20,003 nucleotides of DNA from Bacillota bacterium (GTDB lineage Bacteria; Bacillota_H; UBA994; UBA5500), in the NCBI GenBank assembly GCA_012727835.1, contig JAAYGE010000206.1, forward strand, positions 1 to 20,003, written 5' to 3'. Below are positions 1-6,442 of the stretch, one piece after another. Position 1 is the first letter of the stretch, and each line of letters opens with the position of its first letter. The position numbers and the translations under genes are program-made. The notes beneath the pieces were generated by a model that saw only the letters and a program-made list of their open reading frames with translations, made no database searches and was not told where the DNA came from.

Positions 1-381
1 ACCTACGAGTGCTTGTCTGCCGATTGGACCGATCTGCAGGTCATTGGCCCCCGGGAAGATGAACCGGCTGCCACCTTGATCGTGCGGGGCGATTTGCACT
101 GGCAAAGTTGTGTGGGCCATATCAACCTGTTGGTTGCTGGTGACTGCTGGCAGCCGACGGAACCGAGTGGCAGGTTGATGCTAGACGGGGTGCTTTGGGT
201 ACAGGGGCACCTGGATGTTCATAACCTGCAGGTGAGGGGAGCCCTTATTGCCGGTTCTTTGGAGGTTCATGCCGATCTCCTTCCGGGCTGGAACTTGACG
301 GTAGAGCAATTCCCGGGCCAGGTCAGTGGTGCGGGACTGGTGGTGCCCAAAGTTAAAGCCTGGGAGTATCTATTTGAATAG
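1..381 (+). CDS. C-terminal fragment of a probable pilus-assembly (PilX-like or bactofilin-like) protein
   Basis: The frame is open from the first base of the window to a TAG at 379-381, so the gene starts upstream and 126 residues are visible. A TTG at 13 is available but has no ribosome binding site, so I treat the gene as 5'-partial. The visible part contains short alternating segments ending in Gly-Asp or Gly (for example LIVRGDL, LLVAGDC, LWVQGHLDV, ALIAGSLEV). These look like rungs of a beta-helix or beta-roll, as in bactofilins and in the C-terminal part of some PilX-type minor pilus proteins. The stop lies 16 bases before the start of a pilin-like gene, which supports a pilus or pseudopilus operon. 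No catalytic motif is visible. Family assignment is an inference; the reading frame itself is well supported. Confidence 0.5.
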   Translation, partial: TYECLSADWTDLQVIGPREDEPAATLIVRGDLHWQSCVGHINLLVAGDCWQPTEPSGRLMLDGVLWVQGHLDVHNLQVRGALIAGSLEVHADLLPGWNLTVEQFPGQVSGAGLVVPKVKAWEYLFE

Positions 382-397
382 GAGGGGACGGGGTAAG

Positions 398-856
398 GTG
401 CAGCGGCGGGGCTATACCCTAATAGAATTACTCATCTGCCTAGCCATCCTGGGTCTCCTGTTAGGACTGGCGGCCTCTCCCCACCTGGCCAAGCAACGGT
501 CGCGCCAGTTGTTACAGTCAACCGTCATCAACCTATCCAATGATCTGCGAGCGGCCCGTTTTGCTGCCATGGCGGAAGGGCGCCCCTATCGGGTGGAGGT
601 ATACATAGATAATTACGCCATTTGGGCCTCGGCCCCGGGGCGATGGGAGCTGATCAAGCGGGTTTACTGGCCGCCAGGCATTGAACGGGTGGGAACCCTC
701 AGTCTAGACTTTTCCTTTCCCGCCTCTGGACTTTATGGTTTGCGCCAGTTGGACAACGGTTCTATATATTTAAAGAATAAGTACGGCCATTACTTGGGGG
801 TGGTGATCAGTGTGGGCGGTCGTATCCGCATCCACCAACCTACCCCGGTGAAATAG
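398..856 (+). CDS. Type IV pilin-like / pseudopilin (GspH/FimT-like) protein
   Basis: This encodes 152 residues. The N-terminus MQRRG-YTLIELL is a class III prepilin signal: a short basic leader, Gly before the cleavage site, Glu at mature position 5, then a hydrophobic helix of about 20 residues. A PilD-type peptidase would cut after the Gly; the mature first residue is Tyr rather than the commoner Phe. The region after the helix (NLSNDLRAARFAAMAEGR, then a beta-rich tail) resembles GspH/FimT minor pseudopilins, which prime pilus assembly or DNA-uptake pili. I chose the GTG at 398 because AGGAGGGG at 380-387 sits 10 bases upstream and this start yields a perfect leader. The longer frame from 326 would bury the leader and overlap the previous gene. 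It follows a likely pilus gene and precedes a hairpin, so it is probably the last gene of that operon. Confidence 0.85.
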   Translation: MQRRGYTLIELLICLAILGLLLGLAASPHLAKQRSRQLLQSTVINLSNDLRAARFAAMAEGRPYRVEVYIDNYAIWASAPGRWELIKRVYWPPGIERVGTLSLDFSFPASGLYGLRQLDNGSIYLKNKYGHYLGVVISVGGRIRIHQPTPVK

Positions 857-863
857 CCGTTGC

Positions 864-897
864 GGGCTGGGCAAATTTTTTGCGCCAGCCCCTTTTA
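864..897 (+). terminator. Probable Rho-independent terminator after the pilin gene
   Basis: GGGCTGG (864-870) pairs with CCAGCCC (885-891). GCAAA (871-875) pairs with TTTGC (879-883), giving a nearly continuous 12-bp stem with one bulged G and a 3-base loop. A T-rich tail (CTTTTACTTTT) follows. The tail is interrupted, so strength is uncertain. Confidence 0.55.
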
Positions 898-1001
898 CTT
901 TTGCCTTTTAACGAAAGGAATCTGCCCCTCCTAACTAGAAGATAAACAGCACGCTATGGATAAAAGAGGAGGCATGGCATATTCGGCGCTTAATTACAGT
1001 T

Positions 1002-2108
1002 TTGGGATCCATCCTGACCTTGTTGGTCGTCTATTTGTATTTGGATGTGTGGTTCTATGTGCAAGCCCAGCCACCTAGCGTGCAGGTGCAGGCCGTCGGG
1101 TGGAACTGGCAGGAGCAACAGGAAGAACCGCCGGTTCCTAAAGAGGAGCCGCAGCCAGTTACTGAAATTCCCCTCTATCCTGATCTAGAATTCAAGTCTG
1201 TCGTACGCACCAAGGGTGTCTATACCTATGAAAGGATGTTAGGACACCTCCAGGCTTTAGCTAAACAGTATGAGCTGCTGGACGTGGACATAATTGGGGA
1301 ATCGGTGGAACAGCGAGCCATCTATTTGGTCAAATTGGGCCATGGAAGTAAAAAGATTCTGCTGGATGGAGCCCATCACGGCAGCGAGTGGATCAGCAGC
1401 TTTTTGCTCATGACCATGATTGAACATTATGCCTATCATTATCATACGGGGCAACCCTTTTATGAATACGACTTGAGAGAGTTGTTATCTACATATACTT
1501 TATATGTAGTGCCTATGGTTAACCCCGACGGGGTGGAAATAGTGGCTACTTCGGGCCGTAGCAGCCCCAATTTCGACCGCTTGGTGGCCATCAATGGCGG
1601 CTCTCGGGATTTTACCCGTTGGAAGGCCAATGGGCGGGGTGTAGACTTGAATCGCCAGTATCCTACTAACTGGCATTTGGCGCGGAATTATGGGCCTCCC
1701 CATCCGGCTTGGGCCAATTACGCCGGGCTAGGGCCTTTAACTGAACCGGAGGTAATTGCTCTGGACCAGCTCCATCGAGAAGAGCAGTTCTGCGCCCATC
1801 TGACCTATCATTCGGTGGGTAATGAAGTCTTTTATTACTATTACCAGACCGGGGCCTGGTTAGAGCGGGATCGGGGTTTAGCTCAAGCCGTAGCCCGCCT
1901 TACCGGCTACCGGCTGCGGCACAGTTCGGGAGGTATTGGGGGCATGGCCCGGGATCATGTGGTTACTACCTATCGGATTCCTAGCCTGATAATTGAGCTG
2001 GGCATCAATAAACCGAAACCCTTGCCCGAATTTGCCGATATGTGGGCTCGTAATCGCCGAGTCCTTTGTCTAGTTATGACCTGGCTAGAAGAAGGGGAAG
2101 AACCATAG
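1002..2108 (+). CDS. M14-family zinc carboxypeptidase, membrane-anchored; 5' end probably frameshifted
   Basis: This is a metallocarboxypeptidase of family M14, in the group that includes gamma-D-glutamyl-diamino acid endopeptidases acting on cell-wall peptides. From the TTG at 1002 it has 368 residues: one hydrophobic segment (about 1-20), a Pro/Glu-rich linker (about 38-60), then the catalytic domain. Zinc ligands are visible as H126-x-x-E129 in HHGSE and H270 in TYHSVG; NPDG, GVDLNRQYP and the catalytic Glu332 in IIELG are also present. The start is doubtful. TTG 1002 has no Shine-Dalgarno site at a usable distance, since AGAGGAGG lies at 965-972. Reading the same frame backwards gives a plausible continuation (KEEAWHIRRLITV) with no start codon. 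An ATG at 956 joins this frame only if one A of the 962-965 run is removed. The domain is intact, so function is likely if the 5' end is a sequence error. Confidence 0.85.
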   Translation: MGSILTLLVVYLYLDVWFYVQAQPPSVQVQAVGWNWQEQQEEPPVPKEEPQPVTEIPLYPDLEFKSVVRTKGVYTYERMLGHLQALAKQYELLDVDIIGESVEQRAIYLVKLGHGSKKILLDGAHHGSEWISSFLLMTMIEHYAYHYHTGQPFYEYDLRELLSTYTLYVVPMVNPDGVEIVATSGRSSPNFDRLVAINGGSRDFTRWKANGRGVDLNRQYPTNWHLARNYGPPHPAWANYAGLGPLTEPEVIALDQLHREEQFCAHLTYHSVGNEVFYYYYQTGAWLERDRGLAQAVARLTGYRLRHSSGGIGGMARDHVVTTYRIPSLIIELGINKPKPLPEFADMWARNRRVLCLVMTWLEEGEEP

Positions 2109-2126
2109 GTGTTTATGCGGCAGCCA

Positions 2127-2154
2127 TTGGTCTGCCTACCAATTTTGTTATAAT
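2127..2154 (+). promoter_or_regulatory. Likely sigma-A promoter for the peptidase-efp operon
   Basis: A perfect -10 box TATAAT (2149-2154) is preceded by TG at 2146-2147, making an extended -10. A weak -35 (TTGGTC, 2127-2132) stands 16 bases upstream. It lies 63 bases before the start codon at 2217. Confidence 0.6.
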
Positions 2155-2216
2155 AAATATTTGTTGGCCCTTTGACAGCAAATAACCGGTAGGAAATTGT
2201 TTAAGGAGGGAAAGAA

Positions 2217-3281
2217 ATGAGCAGGTTGGCAAAGCTAAGAGCAGAGGTAGCAGCTGCGGGTGTGGATGCTATCATGATTATGCGCCCAGAAAACCGACGT
2301 TATATCAGTGGTTTTCATGGTTCGGCGGGTACACTAGTGGTGAGCCAAAGGCGGGCTTATCTGCTTACCGATTTTCGCTACATAGAACAAGCTAAGGTCC
2401 AAGCACCCGAATTTGAGGTAGTTCGCATTGGTGAACCGGGAGTAGACGCCCTACGCGATTTGCTACAAGCCGATGAAATTAAGAGCCTAGGCTTCGAGCA
2501 GGACTTTGCAAGTTATGCCCAGTATGAGGATCTTAAGCAACGATTGTCAGTGCAACTCGTGCCTTTGAGTGGCATCGTTGAAAAGCTGCGCCTAGTTAAG
2601 GATGAGACGGAGATTGCCCATATGCAGCGGGCTACTGAGATCGCCGAGGCCGCCTTTGAGCAGGTGTTGCCGGAGATCAAAGTCGGGCGGAGTGAATTGG
2701 AAATCGCTTTAGATCTGGAGTTTGCCATGCGCCGCCTAGGTGCGGAGGGAGTGGCCTTTCCTATCATAGCCGCCTCGGGGCCTCGTTCGTCTTTACCTCA
2801 TGGTAGACCCACCGAACGGGTGCTACAGGCTGGCGATTTCCTGACATTAGACTTTGGCGCCATTAGCGGCGGCTATTGTTCGGACATGACGCGTACAGTA
2901 GTATTAGGGCGGCCCAGTGATAAGCAGCGGGAGAGTTATAACATTGGTCTGGAAGCCCAACTCAAGGCCCAGAAGGCGGTGTGCCCCGGACTACCGGGCA
3001 AGTAACTGGACCAGGTGGCCCGTGATATCATCACCGAGGCCGGTTATGGCGAATATTTTGGCCATAGTTTAGGGCACGGTGTCGGTTTGCAGGTTCACGA
3101 AGGGCCGCGAGCTAGCAAAACATCGACCGATGTATTGCAGCCGGGCATGATAGTGACCATCGAACCGGGCATTTATCTTCCCGGCTGGGGTGGAGTACGT
3201 ATTGAAGATATGGTCTTGGTAACTGAAACCGGCTACCACAATTTCAATAGTCATGATAAGGAATTAATCATCATCGGATAG
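2217..3281 (+). pseudogene. Xaa-Pro peptidase (M24B) interrupted by an in-frame TAA stop
   Basis: This is an aminopeptidase P-like enzyme that removes N-terminal residues preceding proline. Read through, the frame has 354 residues plus one internal stop, the normal length for the short clostridial/YqhT-type family. The creatinase N-domain (about 1-125) and the pita-bread domain both lie in one frame. Metal ligands are D212 in LDFGA, D223 in SDMTR, a His in GHSLGHG, and Glu in TIEPGIYL and RIEDM. A TAA at 3003-3005 (codon 263) falls between them, in a place where relatives usually read GKE-xD-x-VARD, so one substitution (GAA to TAA) would explain it. The first part (2217-3005, 262 residues) would lack the last three metal ligands. 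The second part (from GTG 3015) has no ribosome binding site. The gene begins with AAGGAGGG 7 bases before the ATG. Either an inactivated gene or a base-call error. Confidence 0.8.
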
Positions 3282-3308
3282 TATTTACTACACGAGGAGG
3301 TAATTGAT

Positions 3309-3866
3309 GTGATTTCAACCAACGATTTTCGTACCGGTCTGACCATAGAAATTGAGGGCGTCGTTTACTCTGTAGTAGATTTCCAGCATGTGAAACCGGG
3401 GAAGGGAGCCGCTTTTGTGCGGGCTAAATTGAAAAACGTGGAAACCGGCAGCGTGCAGGAGCGGACCTTCCGGGCCGGTGAAAAAGTAAGCCGGGCCCAT
3501 GTGGAACGAAAAGAAATGCAGTATCTCTATGATGCAGGCGATTTTTATACCTTTATGGACACCGAAACCTATGAGCAGATTAATATCTCCCGCGATATCA
3601 TCGGTGATGACATCAAGTATCTGAAGGAGAATGACAGCATCACCGATATCATGCACAAGAATCGCATCTTCGGTATTGAGCTGCCCTATTATGTGGAGCT
3701 CACGGTAGCCGACACGGCGCCGGGGGTTAAAGGTGACACGGCTGCTGGAGGTAGTAAGCCAGCCACCATGGAGACCGGCCTAGTGGTAAACGTACCCTTC
3801 TTTATTAACATCGGTGATAAGATCCGCATCGATACTCGTACTGGCGACTACTTGGATCGGGTATAA
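3309..3866 (+). CDS. efp: Translation elongation factor P
   Basis: EF-P binds ribosomes stalled at polyproline stretches and promotes peptide-bond formation. The 185 residues have the three-domain layout of the family: KOW-like N-domain (about 1-65), OB domain (about 66-130) and C-terminal OB domain ending in [19 protein letters not shown], the EF-P signature region. The loop PGKGAAF puts Lys32 at the tip that is post-translationally modified in many bacteria. The start is GTG at 3309: GAGGAGG lies at 3294-3300, and the overlapping ATG at 3307 runs straight into TGA. It follows the Xaa-Pro peptidase by 27 bases, a gene pair common in Bacillota, and probably shares its promoter. The sequence is intact and conserved. 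Confidence 0.97.
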   Translation: MISTNDFRTGLTIEIEGVVYSVVDFQHVKPGKGAAFVRAKLKNVETGSVQERTFRAGEKVSRAHVERKEMQYLYDAGDFYTFMDTETYEQINISRDIIGDDIKYLKENDSITDIMHKNRIFGIELPYYVELTVADTAPGVKGDTAAGGSKPATMETGLVVNVPFFINIGDKIRIDTRTGDYLDRV

Positions 3867-3911
3867 TTGGGTGTGTGAGAGTTTCGCTCAGCGGAAAGGG
3901 AGGTAATAAAA

Positions 3912-5216
3912 GTGTTACTTACCGGGAGACAACTGCGAGCCATCTTTGAGCACTTTTGCCCCTTTGATAAGGAGGGCAATTTGATAGAACCGGATAAGCG
4001 GGTTACTATCTTGGCATCCAATGTCAATCTGCCGGTGGAAGTACAAGCACGGGCTTTTGCCATGGCCGCTGCCGCCGGGGAGCAATCGCCGATGATCTTG
4101 CAATTGAGTTACAACTCGGCGTCAACTATCGGAAATGATCCGGCTCGAATTCCCCCTCTGGCAGGAGTAGATGTACAGCAGTCGGAACCAACCGTAGTGG
4201 CCGGAGCACGGCAGGCGGTTCAGCAGATAGCCAGCTATGCCGAAGCATATAACGCTAAGTACCTAGCGGTTGCTCTCGACCATTTTCAGGTCCCCAAATA
4301 CGATGAAACACGGGAGCCCAGCGGCAAGAAGACGGAAGGTTTGGCTCGGCAGCTAGCTGCTGCTCGCATTCGGCATGCGATGAAACATATGGAAGACGCC
4401 TTTGCGGCGGAGGAACTGAAGATTAGCGATGATACCTTTGAGCGCTATGTGGACTACCTGACCAGTCCCGAATACGTCCGATTCCGGCGGGATTTTCTGG
4501 CGGTAGTGCAGGCGGCTGCTCCTGCTTGGGGTATGATCGACACGGAAAAATTGCCGCCCATTCTTGACTTTGTTGTTACCAGAGAAATTGTAGAAGGTGT
4601 GCGCCTCATCTTAGGCAATAGGGATATGATGTTGGAGGCCGAGTTTGGTGCTACCGGCCAAAGTGGCCAGGCTCTGCCCTATGAACGACTAACCGGTGAA
4701 AAATTAGAGCGTTTTGCTGAGCAGGTTTGCTGCTTTATTCGCTACACCGGTGCCGACGCTATCGCTTATCCTATCGGCATGGAGCATGCGGCCAAGAAAG
4801 ATGTTAAGCATGAACCGGACCGGGAGCGTTTGCAGGTGGTTCAGCGGGCCCTCTATTTGAATTGCGGCAGATACATTCCCTTAGCTCAGCACGGAGGCAC
4901 TGGAGCCGCCTCGGTGGAGCGGGGCCTAGTGGGTAAGAACAATATCAATACCCATTATCTGGTGGCAGGCGCCAATTCTCTGGCCGACCATGTGGCTCAG
5001 CATATGGATGGCATTCGGGCAGGCGATAAGAAATATTGTGGCACCGGCTTGTTTACTGATATGATCCAGGTAGAGGCCCAGGCCGCCTTGGTCAAACTGG
5101 AAGAAACGGGCAGCTTAAATACGGGATCAGCTTTAGCAGAAGTGCTGGCCAATGTGCCCCGGTTGCCCCAAGTGGAGGTTGCTTCCCAAACCGAGCCTGA
5201 CCCCTATGCCGAATAA
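3912..5216 (+). CDS. Class II (zinc) aldolase, long variant; probable fructose-bisphosphate aldolase
   Basis: This should be a zinc-dependent class II aldolase, most simply fructose-1,6-bisphosphate cleavage to dihydroxyacetone phosphate and glyceraldehyde-3-phosphate in glycolysis and gluconeogenesis. At 434 residues it is much longer than ordinary class II enzymes (about 285-350). Expected landmarks are present in altered form: ALDHF (H124), LEAEFGATG (E242/E244), a His in PIGMEHA (H292), PLAQHGGTGA (H327, zinc/phosphate loop) and GLVGKNNINTHY in place of the usual GI-x-K-(V/I)-N-(V/I)-x-T. Roughly residues 128-220, between H124 and the EAEFG segment, are an insertion-like charged helical stretch. 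The start is GTG 3912 with GGGAGG at 3898-3903. It lies 45 bases after efp and 32 before rex. The aldolase fold is well supported; the exact sugar substrate is inferred. Confidence 0.85.
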   Translation: MLLTGRQLRAIFEHFCPFDKEGNLIEPDKRVTILASNVNLPVEVQARAFAMAAAAGEQSPMILQLSYNSASTIGNDPARIPPLAGVDVQQSEPTVVAGARQAVQQIASYAEAYNAKYLAVALDHFQVPKYDETREPSGKKTEGLARQLAAARIRHAMKHMEDAFAAEELKISDDTFERYVDYLTSPEYVRFRRDFLAVVQAAAPAWGMIDTEKLPPILDFVVTREIVEGVRLILGNRDMMLEAEFGATGQSGQALPYERLTGEKLERFAEQVCCFIRYTGADAIAYPIGMEHAAKKDVKHEPDRERLQVVQRALYLNCGRYIPLAQHGGTGAASVERGLVGKNNINTHYLVAGANSLADHVAQHMDGIRAGDKKYCGTGLFTDMIQVEAQAALVKLEETGSLNTGSALAEVLANVPRLPQVEVASQTEPDPYAE

Positions 5217-5248
5217 ATAGTGACCACATTGGCGAGAGGAGGCACGCA

Positions 5249-5887
5249 ATGGGAAAATTGGTAGTAATTCCTCGTCCCACAATTGAAAGATTACCGTTGT
5301 ACTTGCATTCGCTTACTCAACTGGACCAGAGTGGTGTAGAGGTAGTTTCGTCGGAGGAGCTGGGGCGCATTTTAGGTATCACCTCCGTGCAAATCCGTAA
5401 AGATCTGGCCTACTTTGGAGAATTTGGACGGCGGGGCGTCGGTTACGATGTCAGCGACCTGATGCAACAGATCACGGAGATATTAGGGGTTAACCGTCCC
5501 AATAAGATCGCGATCGTGGGGGCGGGCCATCTGGGCCAAGCTTTAGCTCGGTATGAAGGCTTTAATGAATACGGCTTCATGTTGGCAGCCATCTTTGATA
5601 ACGATCCAGAAAAAATAGGCACAGAGGTGGCCGGCCAACAAGTATTGTCGGCCGATTACATCACTGAGGTGGTAAAATCCTTGGGAATAAAAATTGGCAT
5701 CGTCACGGTGCCCGCCACGGCGGCTCAAAAGGTTGCCGACCAATTATTAGCGGCGGGAGTACGAGCCATTTGGAATTTCGCCCCAACCCGCATTGAAGCT
5801 CCCATCGAGGTGGAAGTACGGCAAGAAAACCTAAGTGTTGGTTTGCTAGCCCTATCCTACCATTTAGCCCAAGAAAAGCGATCATAA
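5249..5887 (+). CDS. rex: Redox-sensing transcriptional repressor Rex
   Basis: Rex binds DNA when NADH/NAD+ is low and releases it when NADH rises, controlling fermentation, hydrogenase and respiratory genes. The 212 residues show an N-terminal winged helix (about 1-80) with the recognition segment SVQIRKDLAYFGEFGRRGVG, a Rossmann NAD(H)-binding domain with GAGHLGQAL (Gly91, Gly93, Gly96), and a C-terminal domain-swap helix. The segment ending NFAPTRIEAP is also typical of the family. GAGAGGAGG lies 8 bases before the ATG. It is the last gene before a strong terminator. Its position immediately upstream of the hydrogenase operon makes that operon a natural target, but this is an inference from neighbourhood. 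Confidence 0.97.
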   Translation: MGKLVVIPRPTIERLPLYLHSLTQLDQSGVEVVSSEELGRILGITSVQIRKDLAYFGEFGRRGVGYDVSDLMQQITEILGVNRPNKIAIVGAGHLGQALARYEGFNEYGFMLAAIFDNDPEKIGTEVAGQQVLSADYITEVVKSLGIKIGIVTVPATAAQKVADQLLAAGVRAIWNFAPTRIEAPIEVEVRQENLSVGLLALSYHLAQEKRS

Positions 5888-5893
5888 TAAAAC

Positions 5894-5928
5894 AACACCC
5901 GGTTTTGTTATACGACCGGGTGTTTTTC
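5894..5928 (+). terminator. Rho-independent terminator after rex
   Basis: AACACCCGGT (5894-5903) pairs perfectly with ACCGGGTGTT (5915-5924) around an 11-base loop, and the 3' arm runs into TTTTT. It separates rex from the hydrogenase operon, which therefore needs its own promoter. Confidence 0.9.
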
Positions 5929-5945
5929 TCTGTTTAAAATGTATC

Positions 5946-5974
5946 TTGACGTTCTTTCCAATTGCTGTTAATAT
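5946..5974 (+). promoter_or_regulatory. Likely promoter of the hydrogenase operon
   Basis: TTGACG (5946-5951) is spaced 17 bases from TAATAT (5969-5974), a good sigma-A match in the only gap between the rex terminator and hydD. A second possible -10, TATGAT at 6012-6017, has no convincing -35. The sequence CTGTTAA (5965-5971), one base off a Rex half-site, overlaps the -10 box. Confidence 0.5.
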
Positions 5975-6023
5975 TGGGCTAAGTAAGTTCCGCTTTCTTT
6001 TTTTGCCGCGGTATGATATTTTT

Positions 6024-6044
6024 TTCACAAAATAAGTTTGTTAA
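6024..6044 (+). promoter_or_regulatory. Candidate Rex-type half-sites in the hyd leader
   Basis: TTCACAA (6024-6030) and TTGTTAA (6038-6044) are exact copies of the two half-site types known for Rex operators. They face outward with a 7-base spacer, instead of the usual TTGTGAA-N4-TTCACAA order. No full canonical operator is visible between 5930 and 6077. Low confidence. Confidence 0.25.
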
Positions 6045-6077
6045 CTGCAAAGAGTCAAAAAACAGGAGGTGAAAACA

Positions 6078-6416
6078 ATGTTAACCGTTGCTGAACTTAA
6101 TGCCATTCGTGACCGCGTGCGCAAACAATTGTCCATTCGGGAGCCTCATCACCGACTGATAATCGGGGTAGGTACCGTAGGGATAGCCGCTGGTGCTCGG
6201 GAGGTCATGGTGACAGCTATGGAGGAGGTCGGCAGACGCGGCCTGGATTTGGTGGTCATCGGCGAAGATTTGGCCATGCCCGCCAGCGATATGCCGGTGG
6301 TTAAATTTGTCAGTGCCAATGGGGAAGAAAAAGTTTATACCAAGGTTACCGCGGCGGAGGTATGTGAAATCATCGATTCGCTAGCGGATACCGTTGGTAA
6401 ACTGCCCGGCGCTTAG
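6078..6416 (+). CDS. HydD-like small protein: thioredoxin-like ferredoxin fold without cluster cysteines
   Basis: This encodes 112 residues. The N-terminal helix and the segment GVGTVGIAAGAREV match the start of thioredoxin-like [2Fe-2S] domains found at the N-terminus of HydB/NuoF proteins, where the motif normally reads G-x-GTCGIAAGA. Here the Cys is Val34, the second cysteine pair (TGC-x-G-x-C) is replaced around IGEDLAMPASDMP, and the only Cys is C96 near the end. It cannot bind the usual [2Fe-2S] cluster. As I recall, the Acetobacterium woodii hydrogenase operon has a comparable cofactor-less gene called hydD; equivalence is inferred. AGGAGG (6064-6069) is 8 bases before ATG 6078, which is better than GTG 6069 inside that site. 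First gene of the operon, 26 bases before hydB. Confidence 0.6.
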   Translation: MLTVAELNAIRDRVRKQLSIREPHHRLIIGVGTVGIAAGAREVMVTAMEEVGRRGLDLVVIGEDLAMPASDMPVVKFVSANGEEKVYTKVTAAEVCEIIDSLADTVGKLPGA

Positions 6417-6442
6417 GCTGCGAAAAATCGGAGGTGAGCGAG

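Noticed and set aside
326..397. Upstream extension of the pilin-like gene
   Set aside because: It would place 24 residues before the prepilin leader and overlaps the previous gene; GTG 398 has a proper binding site and yields a canonical leader.
2126..2146. Small hairpin ATTGGT/ACCAAT with TTTT as terminator of the M14 gene
   Set aside because: Only six base pairs, mostly A/T, and it overlaps the likely promoter of the next operon; too weak to call.
3003..3005. Stop-codon recoding in the Xaa-Pro peptidase
   Set aside because: The codon is TAA, which is not used for selenocysteine or pyrrolysine, and no SECIS- or PYLIS-like need exists at this surface position.
3315..3656. 113-codon minus-strand frame opposite efp
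   Set aside because: EF-P on the plus strand is complete and conserved; the antisense frame has no start signal or domain.
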